In this document: positions 31,850-42,640 of the stretch, one piece after another
Position numbering within the stretch: the first letter of the stretch is position 1
Layout: every line of letters begins with the position of its first letter
DNA from: Anniella stebbinsi
Lineage: Eukaryota; Chordata; Lepidosauria; Squamata; Anniellidae
DNA length: 64,000 nt
Direction: 5' to 3'
Assembly (NCBI GenBank): GCA_029215795.1
Contig: JARDYH010000007.1
Coordinates: 24,067,763 to 24,131,762, forward strand
Position numbers and translations under genes: made by a program
The notes under the pieces: generated by a model
Seen by the model: the letters and a program-made list of their open reading frames with translations, nothing else
What the model was told of the DNA's origin: nothing
Database searches by the model: none

Positions 31850-32460
31850 TCATTAACAGAAAATATGTTAAGGCTCACAAGCCACAATTGCATGAGGATC
31901 TCTATTGCTGCACTAGGTGTGTTTGGAAGCTGCGTCATGCATCAACTTTCAAACCCATGTAATTGCAGCAAAACAGGCATGCAGTTAACACTCATGGTGG
32001 TTTATGCAGATGTTCTCAAGTTGCCTTGCACTGATGTTACCTCCATACCAGAAAGATGCCCCCTGTGAAGTGATCCTTTGAGAGCAATCCTATGGCCCCT
32101 AGACAGCGTCGGTGGGCATAGGATAGTTCGGATTCCTGGATCTGAGGTGGGAATCAGCAAAGGTGACCTCAACAAGGAGGGAAAGGGTTTGAGTCTGTGT
32201 GTGGGCATGGGAGGAGACTGGGGAGGCCAGCCTATGAAGAATCCTTTGGGCTCTCCAGCCTCCTTCCCTCATGCTCCATAGAGCCCCAGTTAGATGGGTG
32301 AAAAAGCTGGTCTAGCAAATATGCAGCATGGGAGAAGCCTCCCACTCTGCATAGTTTGGAGGCTGACAGGCACCCCCTCAGTCTGTTGGTTTGCATTAGA
32401 CAACTTTAGCACATACATGCCATGAACCTGCAGCATACTTCATTAATTTTAAGTGACTAT
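31850..32460. other. No gene recognised
   Basis: Ordinary sequence; GAGCAATCCTATG near 32080 may be a fragment of the CAATCCTAT MITE family listed at 40112. Confidence 0.4.
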
Positions 32461-32465
32461 ATGTA

Positions 32466-32779
32466 GGGTGACCATATGAAAAGGAGGACAGGGCTCCTGT
32501 ATCTTTAACAGTTGCAAAGGACAGGGAATTTTAGCAGGTGTTGTTTGTATACATATATAACCTGGTGAAATCTCCTCTTCATCATAACAGTTAAAGCTGC
32601 AGGAGCCCTGTCTCTTGACCATGTAGAAAAGAGGGCAGGGCTTCTGCAGCTTTAACTTTGTGATGATGAGGTAATTTCACCAAGTTCTGCATATATACAA
32701 ATGACACCTGCTGAAATTCCCTTTTCTATGAAACTGTTAAAGATACAGGAGCTCTGTCCTCCTTTTCATATGGTCAGCC
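32466..32779. mobile_element. Long palindromic MITE with TA target duplication
   Basis: Left end GGGTGACCATATGAAAAGGA, GGACAGGGCTCCTGTATC, and right end GATACAGGAGCTCTGTCCTC, CTTTTCATATGGTCAGCC are inverted along about 50 bp. The palindromy continues inward (AGCAGGTGTTGTTTGTATAC against the complement near 32690; a GCTGCAGGAGCCCTGTCTCT block is inverted near 32640). TA lies at both edges (32464-32465 and 32780-32781), consistent with a Tc1/mariner-type MITE. No coding capacity. Confidence 0.8.
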
Positions 32780-33261
32780 TAACTATATGTTATGTTGTTT
32801 CTTGCACCACAACCCTTAATTTAATTAACACACATGTAGTGTACATGAAATGTAATTCCTGGGAGGACGATGTCTACTTCAAATGTTACAGGGTTATAGT
32901 AGAGACACCTAGTATGTTCTCCATGTATCTGTTGCCTTGCTAATCCTTAAGTGTTACTGACTTTAGCAATGTTTAAAGTTTTACTAGTTGGGATAAGATA
33001 ATTTTACCATTAGATTATCTAATGAGGAAAACCCGTCACATGAATCAACCTACGCCAGCTATACTAATATGAACTTTCCCTGTTGATTGAATGTGTTTCT
33101 ATTCATTTTTTTCCAATGTTTAAATAAAATCTATATGGCTATATTTCATCTGATAATAGGTGTAACCATTCTAATTAGTCTTTTTAGTAAGAGATTCCTT
33201 CTAATACACAATTAATCTGCCTGTCAGTGTTTAAAATATTTCTGTGTATTCCCCGCCAGCA

Positions 33262-33312
33262 TCTCTCTCTCTCTCTTTCTCCCTCTCTCTCTCTCTTCCC
33301 CCCCCCCCCCCA
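33262..33312. repeat. (CT)n with adjacent C-run
   Basis: CT-rich microsatellite followed by a C homopolymer of about 14. Confidence 0.92.
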
Positions 33313-33479
33313 ATTCCTGGCAATAGCTAGGACCAGATGGCTATTTTGTGTTAACTCTGAGCACATTTTCAGGTGCATTTGAGTGAAGCTAACACATAAT
33401 TGGTACACTGGCACATTAGGAGTTATTCATGAGATGTAGTTTATGTGCATTCTCCAACACTTATATTTTTTTAAAAAGT

Positions 33480-34060
33480 TTCTTCTTAAGGTACCTTCTC
33501 CTATCAGAGGTTAGCTATCATTACAGTTATTTTTGCTTTTGATGCCGTTGATCTAAATAATTGCATAGAAGTACAGCTGTACCATTCCCTCAAGTTCTTT
33601 AGCCATGATGTTTGTCTTCTTCCTGCTGATCTTTTCCCTTCAATCTTTTTCCTTGCATAATAAGTTGGGAGTATGGTATATTTTTCCCCCCTCTAATAAT
33701 ATGACCGAAATATTGTAATTTTCTTCTTTTGATGGTTTTTAATTCTGTTTGTTTACCCTACGTCCTCATTTGTTATTTGGTCAGTCCACGGTATCTTCAA
33801 CATACATTGGTATATCCACATTTCGAAAGAATTGATTTTCCTCAAATTGTTCTAAAGTGTCCAAGCCTCCACTCCATAAAATAATACTGGAAACACGTGG
33901 CATCTTACCATTCGAATCCTTAGTGTAAGATTAAGTTCCCGATTACAAAGCAACTGTTTCATTCAGACAAATGCTGTTCTTGCCAACTTGATTGTTGCAT
34001 TCATCCATTTCTTTCGGGTTTGGGGCCTAGTTTAATCTGTGTATCAAACATCATAACAAT
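33480..34060 (-). pseudogene. RTE-like LINE C-terminal coding remnant
   Basis: On the minus strand, from 34060 downwards, decayed frames read MDECNNQVGKNS, a KMPRVSSIILWSGGLDTLEQF block (family form: LLYGVEAWTL), FRNVDIPM, TVD..NNK (family form: WTDHITNEEV), VNKQ..LKTIKRRKLQYFGH-like sequence, RG.KY..LLC, KIEGKRSAGRR-like sequence and NLREWYSCTS, then MIANL. This order is that of the post-RT region of RTE-type and related non-LTR elements, as recalled. Many stops and frame changes are present. The RT core and endonuclease are absent. Confidence 0.65.
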
Positions 34061-34212
34061 CTATATATAAAAATATAAGGACCAAGTTAACGGTTATTCT
34101 TTTGAGTTAATAATTAAGCGGTTTCTTCCCCACCATAATTCAGAGGCTAACAATAGTGGCACCTATTTAAACTTGTTGCTTGGAAATCACTCAGCTCTGA
34201 CACAAACTTTAA

Positions 34213-34757
34213 AGTTTATTTATTTATTTTATTTCTCTACTGCATTTCTATACTGCCCGATAGCCGAAGCTCTCTAGGTGGTTTACAAAAATTAAAACTA
34301 TTCAAAACCATTCAAAATATAAAATAACGACAGTATAAAAAGATAATTTAAAATACAGTATAAAAGCAAAACCAAGATAAAAAACCAAGCAGCCATGCAG
34401 AAATTGATAGGAATTAAAATACGAATTTAAACAGCAAGGTTAAAAATCAAACTAAAGAACTGTTAAAACACTATGAAAATAAAAATGTCTTCCCCAGGCG
34501 TCTAAAAGAGTATAATGTAGGTGCCAGGCAAAACTCTCTGGGGAGCTCATTCCACAGCCTGGGTGCCACAGCAGAGAAGGCCCTCCTCCTAGTAGCCACC
34601 TATCTCACTTCCTTTGGCAGGGGCTTACGGAGAAGGACCCCCAAGGATGATCTTAGAGTCCGGGCAGGTATATATGGGAGGAGGTATTCCTTCAGATAAC
34701 TTGGCCCCAAGCCGTTTAGGGCTTTGAATGTTAATACCAGCACTTTTATGCAGTTGT
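34213..34757 (-). mobile_element. L2-like LINE 3' end with C-terminal RT fragment, minus strand
   Basis: The minus strand encodes VLVLTFKALNGLGPSYLKEY, LLPYIPARTLRSS, RKPLPKEVR then a stop and RRRAFSAVAPRLWNELP (34757-34500). An A-rich 3' UTR and the tail CTAGAGAGCTTCGGCTATCG, GGCAGTATAGAAATGCAGTA end in a TAAA repeat at 34213. This copy ties the recurring GAGAGCTTCGGCTAT tail to the L2-like protein. Confidence 0.85.
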
Positions 34758-34831
34758 TGATTATTATTATTATTATTAAATGAAAGTCTGGGGCTTTAAG
34801 GATTGATTTTTCTAATGATGTAAATGCATGT

Positions 34832-34995
34832 GTCTCATGCAAAAGGTCACAGGTTCTGCTCTTGGCATCTCCAGCTAGGACTGGGAAAGACCCCAGTTTT
34901 AAACCTTGGAGATCTGCTGCTGGTCAAAGTAGGCAATAATGAGCTAGATGGACCAATGTTCTGACCCAATATAAGGCAGCTTCTGGTGTTCCCTT
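34832..34995 (+). mobile_element. tRNA-derived SINE, 5' part lost
   Basis: Starts in the tRNA part (TCATGCAAAAGGTCACAGGT), then GGCATCTCCAGCTAGGACTG, GGGAAAGACCCC and the tail GAGCTAGATGGACCAATGTT, CTGACCCAATATAAGGCAGC. Confidence 0.8.
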
Positions 34996-35068
34996 TCTTC
35001 CGGGTCATTTCCTCCATTTTGTAATTGTATTGTCATAGTTGTTCCTTAAATACAGGATCAGTAACTGA

Positions 35069-35231
35069 GGCCAGATCTACACCAAGCAGGATGTAGCGGT
35101 ATATGGTATGTGTCAATTGGCCCCAACAGTTATCAGTGCACTTCAATACCACTATAAAGCAATAGTGTGGCTCCTGCCTTTTATATACCACTTTCATACC
35201 GCTATATCCTGCTTGGTGTAGATCTGGCCGA
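35069..35231. mobile_element. Palindromic MITE, GGCCAGATCTACACC family
   Basis: Left arm GGCCAGATCTACACCAAGCA and right arm TGCTTGGTGTAGATCTGGCC are exact inverses, continuing with GGATGTAGCGGTATA against TATACCGCTATATCC-like sequence. The middle has CCCCAACAGTTATCAGTG. No target duplication can be defined. Confidence 0.85.
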
Positions 35232-35234
35232 AGT

Positions 35235-36255
35235 GCTAAAATCTGAAACAATATTTAATATGATTAACAATAATACTTAACATGATTAACATTCAGTATA
35301 ATTTTCTTTTCTTTTTTCTTTTGCTTTACAAGGGAAAGAGTTTTAGTTTTGAAGAAATCATCATAATATTATAATTATAATAGCAGTAACCAAATAACAG
35401 ACAAAAGAATGGTTTCTCATAAAAAATGTAAATGTTTGATCAGCCTTTCTTTTTTTTTTTTTTACAGTTTCATACTTCTGGTGGATTATTTTCTTTTACA
35501 ATTTTTTTTCCTTTGTATTATCATAAGATAGTGGCCTTATTTCATTTTTTCAAAGTAATGTTTTTGTTTTAAATTGTAGAAGCAATTAAAGCAACCTAAT
35601 AGGGAAAAATAATACTAAATTGATAGTCCTGTCTGCATACCATTAACAATTCATAATAAATCATGACAGTCAGAATTACCAATCCAATAATTTTAGAATA
35701 GTATGAAAGAAATTGGAGTTTTGTTTTTGAAATGTGGGATGATCTCCTGAGCTACATTTTTGTTTAGGTTTTTGCCATAATTATTTATGAGGGATACTTC
35801 AGAAATCCAGATCAAATCCCTGGCACTACTGAAATGATTTCAAGAAATGAGAATGTTTTTAATACCAGGTGTCTCCTTATAATTCACATTTACTGCAGTG
35901 GGTAACTGAAGTGTAATATAAAATAATTTGACGTAATACCAAACATTTATAATACTGTTTATAATTTCTATGGCAAGCTTTATATGTAAGAACTTTAAAA
36001 AGTGAAATGATGAACTAGTAGTAAGTTACTAATCTTCTGGGCATAGAAACATCTAGCATGGATGGAAATCAAGTCTTCTGTTACACAAGGAGAATAGCCA
36101 TTATGTTCCCCTTCATGATCATTTTTACATTAAAGATGTTGTTTTGAACAGAGTGGAACACTCTTCACTGCCCTGAGATAACCTTTAAACCAGTTATTTG
36201 GGTGTTTTTTTTAAAATCATGTGGACAATCCTTTTTTATAGACCAATAGTGCCTT
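35235..36255. other. AT-rich stretch, no gene or repeat recognised
   Basis: Strongly AT-rich with T-runs (35448-35464). No supported frame or inverted-repeat ends. Confidence 0.4.
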
Positions 36256-36256
36256 G

Positions 36257-36570
36257 CTAATAGGAAGGGTAGTTCAGGGATGTCAATTTCTTGGTGAGGA
36301 CTGTGTGCACTTTTGGATAATCATGGTTGTGGAGATGCATTGGGATGAGGTCAAAGAAGGACGAGAACCAAGACGAATTCCATTGTTTATTTGTGTGCTG
36401 CGTGAAGAGGTCTTCCCTTTTATCTGTCCTCAATCTCCCATTAATCAACTTCATGGGATGACCCCGGGTTCTACTATTTTGAGAGTTTGTCTCCCTATCC
36501 ACATTCTCCACACCATGCATAATTTTGTACACCTCTACCTTGCAAACGTTATGCCATATTTCTTTTAAGT
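36257..36570 (-). pseudogene. CR1-like LINE C-terminal RT fragment
   Basis: The minus strand encodes VYKIMHGVENVDRETNSQ, then RTRGHPMKLINGRLRTDK, REDLFTQHTNKQWNS. This matches the CR1-type post-RT segment (YKIMHG...TRGH..KL..GRFRTDKRK.FFTQR....WNSLP) as recalled. The frame stays open over 142 codons, but the part downstream of WNS no longer resembles the family. The 3' end of the same family is seen at 47874-47993. Confidence 0.75.
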
Positions 36571-36574
36571 ATTC

Positions 36575-36975
36575 CTCTGGGCTATTCAGTATGGTCAGTG
36601 GACACCAAAAAGGCTTTGTGACTACTTCAAATGTTACATTTTCGGCCATGGCATTTTCCCATTGTGAACACTTGGCGAAATACATGTGCTTTCTTCAGAT
36701 ATTAATTTTAGCAGGTGTGCATAGTGAATGTGTGTCTACGTAAGTGGTACACATGAAGCAGCCCAGAGGGAGAGAGTCATATGTGCTTGGCACTTCTAAG
36801 TGACAGCGTGTTGAGCTGGGCCCCTGCTGTCTTCAATGATCTATTGATGTCATTTGGTAGACATGGAATCATCTTGGAAAACCGATGTCTAGAGCTTCAT
36901 TAATGGCCAAATATATGACAACACGACTCCCCCCAAATAGATTCTTCTTCCTCAAATGGTTCACCTTTCTCCTTG
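36575..36975. other. No gene recognised
   Basis: Unique-looking sequence between a LINE fragment and a MITE. Confidence 0.35.
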
Positions 36976-36977
36976 CA

Positions 36978-37317
36978 CAGGGTGGATTCAAAAAACCCCA
37001 ATATTTTCTTTTTAAAAAATATCAAAATAAAAAGATCACATTTTAAAATTTAAATCAGATTTAAATTTAAATCAGTATTTACAAGAGAAATGCCCTTGTA
37101 AAAAGTAACTTGGTGACAATTATATCTCAACATAAACGTGCCCCACCGACACAGCTGCACATAAAATGGGTAGGGGCAGTGAAACTGGCCAAGGGCCAAA
37201 TGATATCGGGGGCGTGCCCTCCACCCCCTCGATATCTTTCCATCCACAGAGGGTTTGGCAGGGGTCCACCCCCACCCGGTTTCATTTCATGGCCCTGATT
37301 TAAATCAATCCACCCTA
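36978..37317. mobile_element. hAT-like MITE with GATTTAAATC repeats
   Basis: Left end CAGGGTGGATT and right end AATCCACCCTA are inverted. Next to the ends lie TTTAAATCAGATTTAAATTT and CCTGATTTAAATCAATCC blocks. The terminal form resembles known amniote hAT MITEs, but no 8-bp duplication is preserved. Confidence 0.6.
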
Positions 37318-37374
37318 ACACTCACTTTGACTTCATGTCATGAGTATTGCACTTTTTTGTTCTTTATCACTGAA

Positions 37375-37490
37375 TCTTTACATTGCACAAGCGGATGTCC
37401 AGGATGCTTGTGCAACAGGTTGTGTGAGCAGTTGCACAACCCATTGCACAAAGGGCGCAAGCAGTTGCATAACCAGTTACACAAGGGAGC
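37375..37490. repeat. Cluster of TTGCACAA-type palindromic octamers
   Basis: Variants of TTGCACAA/TTGTGCAA recur about seven times in 115 bp (CATTGCACAAGC, GCTTGTGCAACA, GTTGTGTGAG, GTTGCACAACC, ATTGCACAAAG, GTTGCATAACC, GTTACACAAG). This is a diverged short tandem-like array or the core of a MITE. Confidence 0.7.
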
Positions 37491-37499
37491 AAGGGAGAT

Positions 37500-37810
37500 T
37501 ATACAGAGTCCTGAGGAATCCCATGGGCCAACGACAAAGCAGTAATTTCCCAACATCACTTTCTGAGAATGTTCATCCAGTCAGGACTGGAGCCACCACA
37601 AAGCAGACCCTCCAAGGCTAATACTAGTGAAACTTCCCGGAAGGTGCAACGGTATTGAATCCTAATGAGATGAACAGGATGCGCTGTCCTTGTCTCTTTC
37701 CCAGAATGAGTCATTGTCCAACGCCACCAAGTCTGTTTTCAGTTCCAAAACCAGGTCTGAACTGAGACAAGAATCATATCGCAACTCTGTTTCCTTTTAC
37801 TGAGTTCCCC
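37500..37810. other. No gene recognised
   Basis: Sequence between the octamer cluster and the old L2; no supported frame. Confidence 0.35.
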
Positions 37811-37814
37811 AATT

Positions 37815-38345
37815 GCTTTGTATTAAGTTGAAACTTGTAACCTTTAAGGCTCTTCATGGTCTGCCCCTTTCTTATCTGGCTTTGTCCTTGTTCTCCGCCT
37901 CAGCCTCTCTGTTCATCAGTCAACGATCTTATTAAATCTCTACTCCTTTGTGCTGCCTTTGCACTTATGGTCTTGTCCCGCGTGCGGATGTGGAACTCTG
38001 TCCAGCAAAATACTTGACTGGTCTCCTTGTTGCCTCACCTGAAGGAATTACTTAAAAACACACATACATACACCCTTCGTCTTTTCCATTCCTGCCTTTT
38101 CCTCTTGACGTACTATTTGAAAAATAACAATTCCTACTCCTAGGTTGTTACCTCCTTTTGCTTTCCCCCCTTTCTGTTATTCTTCTAGCTTACAGTTCTT
38201 CCGACTCCTCTCCCATTTTTCTCATGTCTCTCTTTTTAGATTGGCAGCCTGCAGGCAGGGACTTACCCCGTTCCTTCCTTTTTTCCCCCTTTTGTTTTGT
38301 ATAGCGCCCAGTGCATGTTAGGCATTTTGACTTAATAAGCTTACT
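37815..38345 (+). mobile_element. Ancient L2-type LINE 3' end
   Basis: A decayed frame gives KLVTFKALHGLP, SYLALSLFSASASLF and, later, the VLSRADVELCPA block. The 3' end reads TTTAGATTGGCAGCCTGCAG, GCAGGGACTTACCCC, then TTTTGTATAGCGCCCAGTGC, ATGTTAGGCATTTTGACTTAATAA, matching the layout of the old vertebrate L2 end (agattgtaagcc..caggga...gtatagcgcc..gca..taggcgcttaataa). It is older than the other L2-like copies here. Confidence 0.7.
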
Positions 38346-38349
38346 AACT

Positions 38350-39740
38350 TGAAATATCAAGCACAGCCTGGACCCAGAGAGTTCAAAGACCAGCCTCGAG
38401 GAATACGACGATGACTTCCTGGCGAGGGTTTCAGCGTATTGGGGATAGAAGGTTCCCTCAATTTTAAAAAAAGAATCAGGGGATTAGCAGCAAGGGTTGT
38501 GGCTCTCCAAGCTTGGACCGTTAACAGCGCTATATCTATCCAATATAAACTTTGCATACATTTTTGCTGTAGGTAGAAACTAATCACAAGAAGGTCTAAT
38601 TTAATTTAATTAGCTGCTGTGCCAAGTGACCTTAACATATCTACAGTTTCAGAGTTTATGAAGTATAATTTTTGTGTACTGTTTCCCGCAGCCTTTTAAA
38701 TTAAAAGCTGACAAGGTCTTGGCCGCGTAATTTAAAACGTTTTTGCATTATTTTTAAAAAAACTTATTTGAAAACTGATACGCTGCCTTTTTGACCTAGT
38801 TACTGTAGAAGGCTACATTCTTTGGCAAATATTAACAACCGCTTTGTGTGTGGCCGAAATAAATTTTCTAGTAAGAGTAATTGAGCTTTGGCTAGGATAA
38901 AGGAATCTTTTTCCCCCCACACAATTTTCTAGTTTATAATAAGCATTTTTATTTGTGGTTTTACAAAACATTGCAAAGTTCCAGTAAAAATAGATCCCAT
39001 ATCCACTTCCAAGGAAACCATTAAGCATGAAAAGAGGGCGTCTTACTCTAAATTTTGCCTATGTTGCTGTACAGCACACCTTATTGACCTAGTCTAAATA
39101 TGGAATATCACTCCAAGGTTTTTGAGCAGCACACTGTGTAATTTTTCAGAGGTATTGTCTGGGGGAAACCATCTTGATTTACACTATTGGTTAAGTACAA
39201 TATCTTTTGCAGGTACAATGCCAGGAAGATTTCCGTGGTGAGCATGCTGTTTTTCAGAAACTACATTTTAATTCCCAGGGTCACTGCTTGGATCAGGAGC
39301 TGCAACTCTGCTGAGCATTGAATTTAGGTTTATGGAACTGCTGAATATAATAATTCTTCTAAGCGAGTCTCTGTTGCAGAGACGTAGCCTTGCTGGTGGA
39401 TTCACACAACCATTTTTTTACACTACAAGGTGACTTTTCAACCATCCCACAGTAGCAATCCATGTAGATTTGTTATGTCAAGTGTACAGCCACGTATTGG
39501 GCCATCTTTCGTTTCAAGTTCAAGTGATCTAAACTTCTCCCGTATAAGAAAGTGGGGGCAATACTAATTCTAATCCTCCTTGTAGTTCATATAACAAGAT
39601 AGGGAGGAGCAAATTTGAAGGGATCCCTATAGGAAATGTCTGTACGCAAAAGCATGGCTTCCTGAACTTGTTGAATGTTCCAGGCAATATAGAAATCAAT
39701 GGCATAAACATGAGATGAACTGCTTTGAAGCTCATTTTAA
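38350..39740. other. Repeat-poor stretch, no gene recognised
   Basis: Includes an AT-rich, TTTAATTTAATTAGC-bearing block (38600-38780) that looks compositionally constrained. No frame or repeat identified. Confidence 0.35.
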
Positions 39741-39744
39741 TAAG

Positions 39745-39890
39745 TAATTAAATAAATAATACTTACTTTGTATAAAGGTTTCTATCCTATTAATTTTACA
39801 ATATTTATATCCCACATTTCAAAATTTATTTACAAAGCAGCTTATACTATAAAAGCATAATACCGCAGCTGTTAAAATGAGCAAAAAAAA
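39745..39890 (-). mobile_element. Degenerate LINE 3' tail, minus strand
   Basis: ATTAAATAAATAATACTTAC..., then TTTATATCCCACATTTCAAA, ATTTATTTACAAAGCAGCTT resembles the minus-strand order of a tail and A-rich UTR. Weak. Confidence 0.4.
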
Positions 39891-39969
39891 GCAATACAAT
39901 CCATGACTACGATAAGGTTCAGTCGGTCAGTTTATTAAACAGCAGCTTCAAAGGCTAGATGAAGCAGAT

Positions 39970-40005
<36 letters not shown>
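39970..40005. repeat. (GT)n microsatellite
   Basis: About 17 uninterrupted GT units. Confidence 0.97.
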
Positions 40006-40007
<2 letters not shown>

Positions 40008-40111
40008 AACTGCTACAAAACAGGAAGCGATGAAGCCAAAAGCACCTTCTAGGTAGGTTTGTCCACATTTTGGGGGTGACAGCTGAGAAGCCTTTGCTCC
40101 TAGTAGATGCC

Positions 40112-40205
40112 AGCCTTGTATCACAATGCAATGCTATACATGCCTACTCAGAAGTAAGTCCCACTGTGTTCAATGGGGCTTACTCCCAGTAGAATGTGTA
40201 TAGGA
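40112..40205. mobile_element. Palindromic MITE, CAATCCTAT/TACTCAGAAGTAAG family
   Basis: GCAATGCTATACATGCCTAC, TCAGAAGTAAGTCCCACTG and inverted CAATGGGGCTTACTCCCAG, TAGAATGTGTATAGGATTT. Widespread squamate-type short palindromic repeat; others at 45047, 48346 and 50478. Confidence 0.75.
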
Positions 40206-40209
40206 TTTA

Positions 40210-41335
40210 AAGATGGAACCGTGAGCAGTGCCTCTCTAGGCGATTGCATAAAACGCTGGATGGAGGCGCGAGCAGGAGATTGCTGAAATATTCCAGTCTA
40301 TTTAAGGTTTTATAGATCAAATCCAGCTCCTTGAATTAGGCCTGGAACAACATTGGTTACAAATGCAGTTGTTGTAGAACGGATGTGATGGGTTCTTGCT
40401 TGGTTGCCTCAGCCAAAAAAGAGGCACCACAATTTAGAACTAATTGAAATTTTCAGTCTTGACACAGTAGCAGTTAAGGGGGGGAGGGGATGTGATTACA
40501 TGTAAAATGCAAAGATAGCATAAGATACCTGTAGTTAATCAGAAATGTTTGTTTATTTCCTTTTCATCCTTAAAGAGACATAATGATAGTTGAGACCTAC
40601 ATGTACAGGTAATTAACAACAGGCATCTTTAGAACAGTGACTACTTTTCATTGAGTGATTTCTGATTACATTATAAAATGAAACGTTTGTCATTTTCCCC
40701 CCCAAAATGACGAGTCCATAATACATTCTTAAATGTGTTTTTCATTGATGCACAGCTGACCTGTAGTGGGCCTTTACTGTAAATGGTTATATCCATTTGG
40801 ACCTTTAAAGCCATTAAGTACACTTTAAAATGACGTCATGGCATGTGTCATGGGCTGTGCTTATAGCAATCGGGTTTTATTATATTTATGGGACATAAAT
40901 CATCAGAACAGAGAACATCTCCTTGAGTCCTCATGCACCTTGTTTTTCTTCATAAATGAATTATGAGTGCATTACAACAATATTAGCAGCGAAGGCCAGT
41001 TTAGAGAAGACCAGCCTCCTTTAAGAACTTATTTTCCAGGGTGTGTTTTCAGTTGGGAGATAAGGCTGGCTCACCAATTAGTGCTCTAGAGCAGGAGGCA
41101 AATTGAGGTTCTACTAGCAGACGTCTTAGTGAATTTCAGTAGAGTGGCAAGTTTTTCAGTCACTCAGTTGCTTAACAGTAACGACAACAAAACTATTTTT
41201 TTCATCTGAAATAAACTTTTGAAATGAAGAAAGCTTGGGGTAATTGGGAGTGTGTGTGTGTGTTAAATGACTGTGAGCTTAATGTGAGTTCTGATATTAA
41301 AAACAAATTCCTAGGCTCAGAATGTGCTCAGAAGT
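40210..41335. other. Repeat-poor AT-rich stretch with a perfect CRE site
   Basis: No gene recognised. TGACGTCA, the full cAMP-response-element octamer, lies at 40831-40838 inside an AT-rich block (about 40500-41000) lacking recognisable repeats. Confidence 0.4.
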
Positions 41336-41340
41336 ACTGG

Positions 41341-41632
41341 GGGCTGTTCACACAACACACAAACCCACAATCAGTTAGCATGTTGTCTGAACCCAGGACA
41401 GGTTTCACAGGGTGACTTTTTAACCATGAAGTGTGGCTTATTTTCCTCAAACAAGCCATCTTGAGAACCCATGGTTTGTTGTTTGGTTGTTCAGGGTGGT
41501 TAACAAGCCACACTGCATGGTTAACAAGCCACCTGCATAAAATGTCCTGGGTTCAGACAACACACTAACCCACAGTTCAACAACAACCCACACTCAACCA
41601 CTGAATGTGGGTTAGCGTGTTTTACGAACCCA
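41341..41632. mobile_element. Palindromic MITE, TTCAGACAACA family
   Basis: Left part GGGCTGTTCACACAACACAC, then TGTTGTCTGAACCCAGGACA; right part TGTCCTGGGTTCAGACAACA, CACTAACCCACAGTTCAAC and GTGGGTTAGCGTGTTTTACG. The inner pair TGTTGTCTGAACCCAGGACA / TGTCCTGGGTTCAGACAACA is an exact inverse, and GGTTAACAAGCCACA-type blocks repeat in the middle. Confidence 0.8.
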
Positions 41633-41639
41633 GTCAATG

Positions 41640-42025
41640 AGTTCTTTTATTTGAAGTGCATGTCTTTTGCACCTGGATCTTGGAGGTCTAGTAAAATAAA
41701 AAGCAAAGTAGATTTGACAAGGCTGAAACCTACCTACCTCTGCTCTAGAGCAACTAGGGACCAGGGCTTTCAATCCTTATTGCAGCTTTCCCCCTCATTC
41801 TAGAAGACAAGCAAAAGGATGAAGCCTTTTTGTTACACACGAATGTAGCTGGGAACATGTCAACTGCTGAAAAAACACGGAGAAAGAGCTTTTTTCCTGT
41901 TTCTTTTTGTCCTCTCCCTCAGAAATAACAAAATGAGAACCCAACATTTTGTGTGGGTTCATTCCTACTCATGCATGTAACCCTAAATTGTGGTTTATCA
42001 TTCTGTGTGGACACAGTCTATGTGT
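41640..42025. other. No gene recognised
   Basis: Sequence between a MITE and the acidic-frame module. Confidence 0.3.
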
Positions 42026-42029
42026 GTAG

Positions 42030-42640
42030 ATGTCATGCCTTCACTAGAGGTATCCTCCTCAGAGGAAGAAGTAGAGCCCCTAGAAACCAGGAGCACACTT
42101 GATCAGTCGCTGGCACCAGACCAGGAGGAGCCTGGGCCTTCAGGGGAGACAATCCAGTCCTTCCCTGTCAGGGGGAGGGGACTCTGACTCTGGAGCGGAT
42201 GCTGAACAACCCCCTGACCTCCAGGAGAGTCGTCACTTCAAGCGACAAGCTAGTAGGCCTCCTGTAAGAATGTTCCACAGGAGAAAGTGATGCCTCTTGA
42301 GTAGGTCTCTGGCCAGAGTGCTCTAATGGGCAGCAGCTGAGCCTGGGTGGGGCTCAGCAGCCTTTGTGATTAAAAGCTTTCAGTCAGAGCTTCTTAGTAA
42401 CAAGGTTTTTTTTTTTTTGTTTCGCCTTGTGCTTGAATCCTTGTGCTATGATCTTGGACTCCTGCTTGGCTGCTACTGAATTGTGTATGTATTGGACTGC
42501 CTAACTGTGTTTTGACCCTTTGCCTGTTTGACCACTCCTGCTTTGCCTGAACTCCGTGGAACAGAAAACTTTCTGCTGGAACATTGGCCTGAGGTTACTT
42601 GGCCTTGTAGTCAGCCCTACAGCCAGTGCAGGACAGTAGG
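42030..42640 (+). mobile_element. Unclassified retroelement-like module with short acidic reading frame (A1)
   Basis: An ATG at 42032 opens MPSLEVSSSEEEVEPLE, Ser/Glu-rich, then after a frame change DSGADAEQPPDLQESRHFKR, QASRPPVRM. Downstream is GGGGCTCAGCAGCC, a TATA-like GATTAAAAGCTTTCAGTCAG at 42370, a T-run, and a pyrimidine-rich leader with repeated CTTG/CCTGC motifs (42420-42560). A homologous order is found on the minus strand at 50440-50040, where TTAAAGCTTGCCAGTCACAGC matches the TATA-like block. Looks like the regulatory/terminal part of a retroelement, but the family is not recognised. Confidence 0.4.

Noticed and set aside
36257..36685. Intact small host gene (142 codons)
   Set aside because: The central part matches CR1-type RT C-terminus; the open frame is a lucky remnant.
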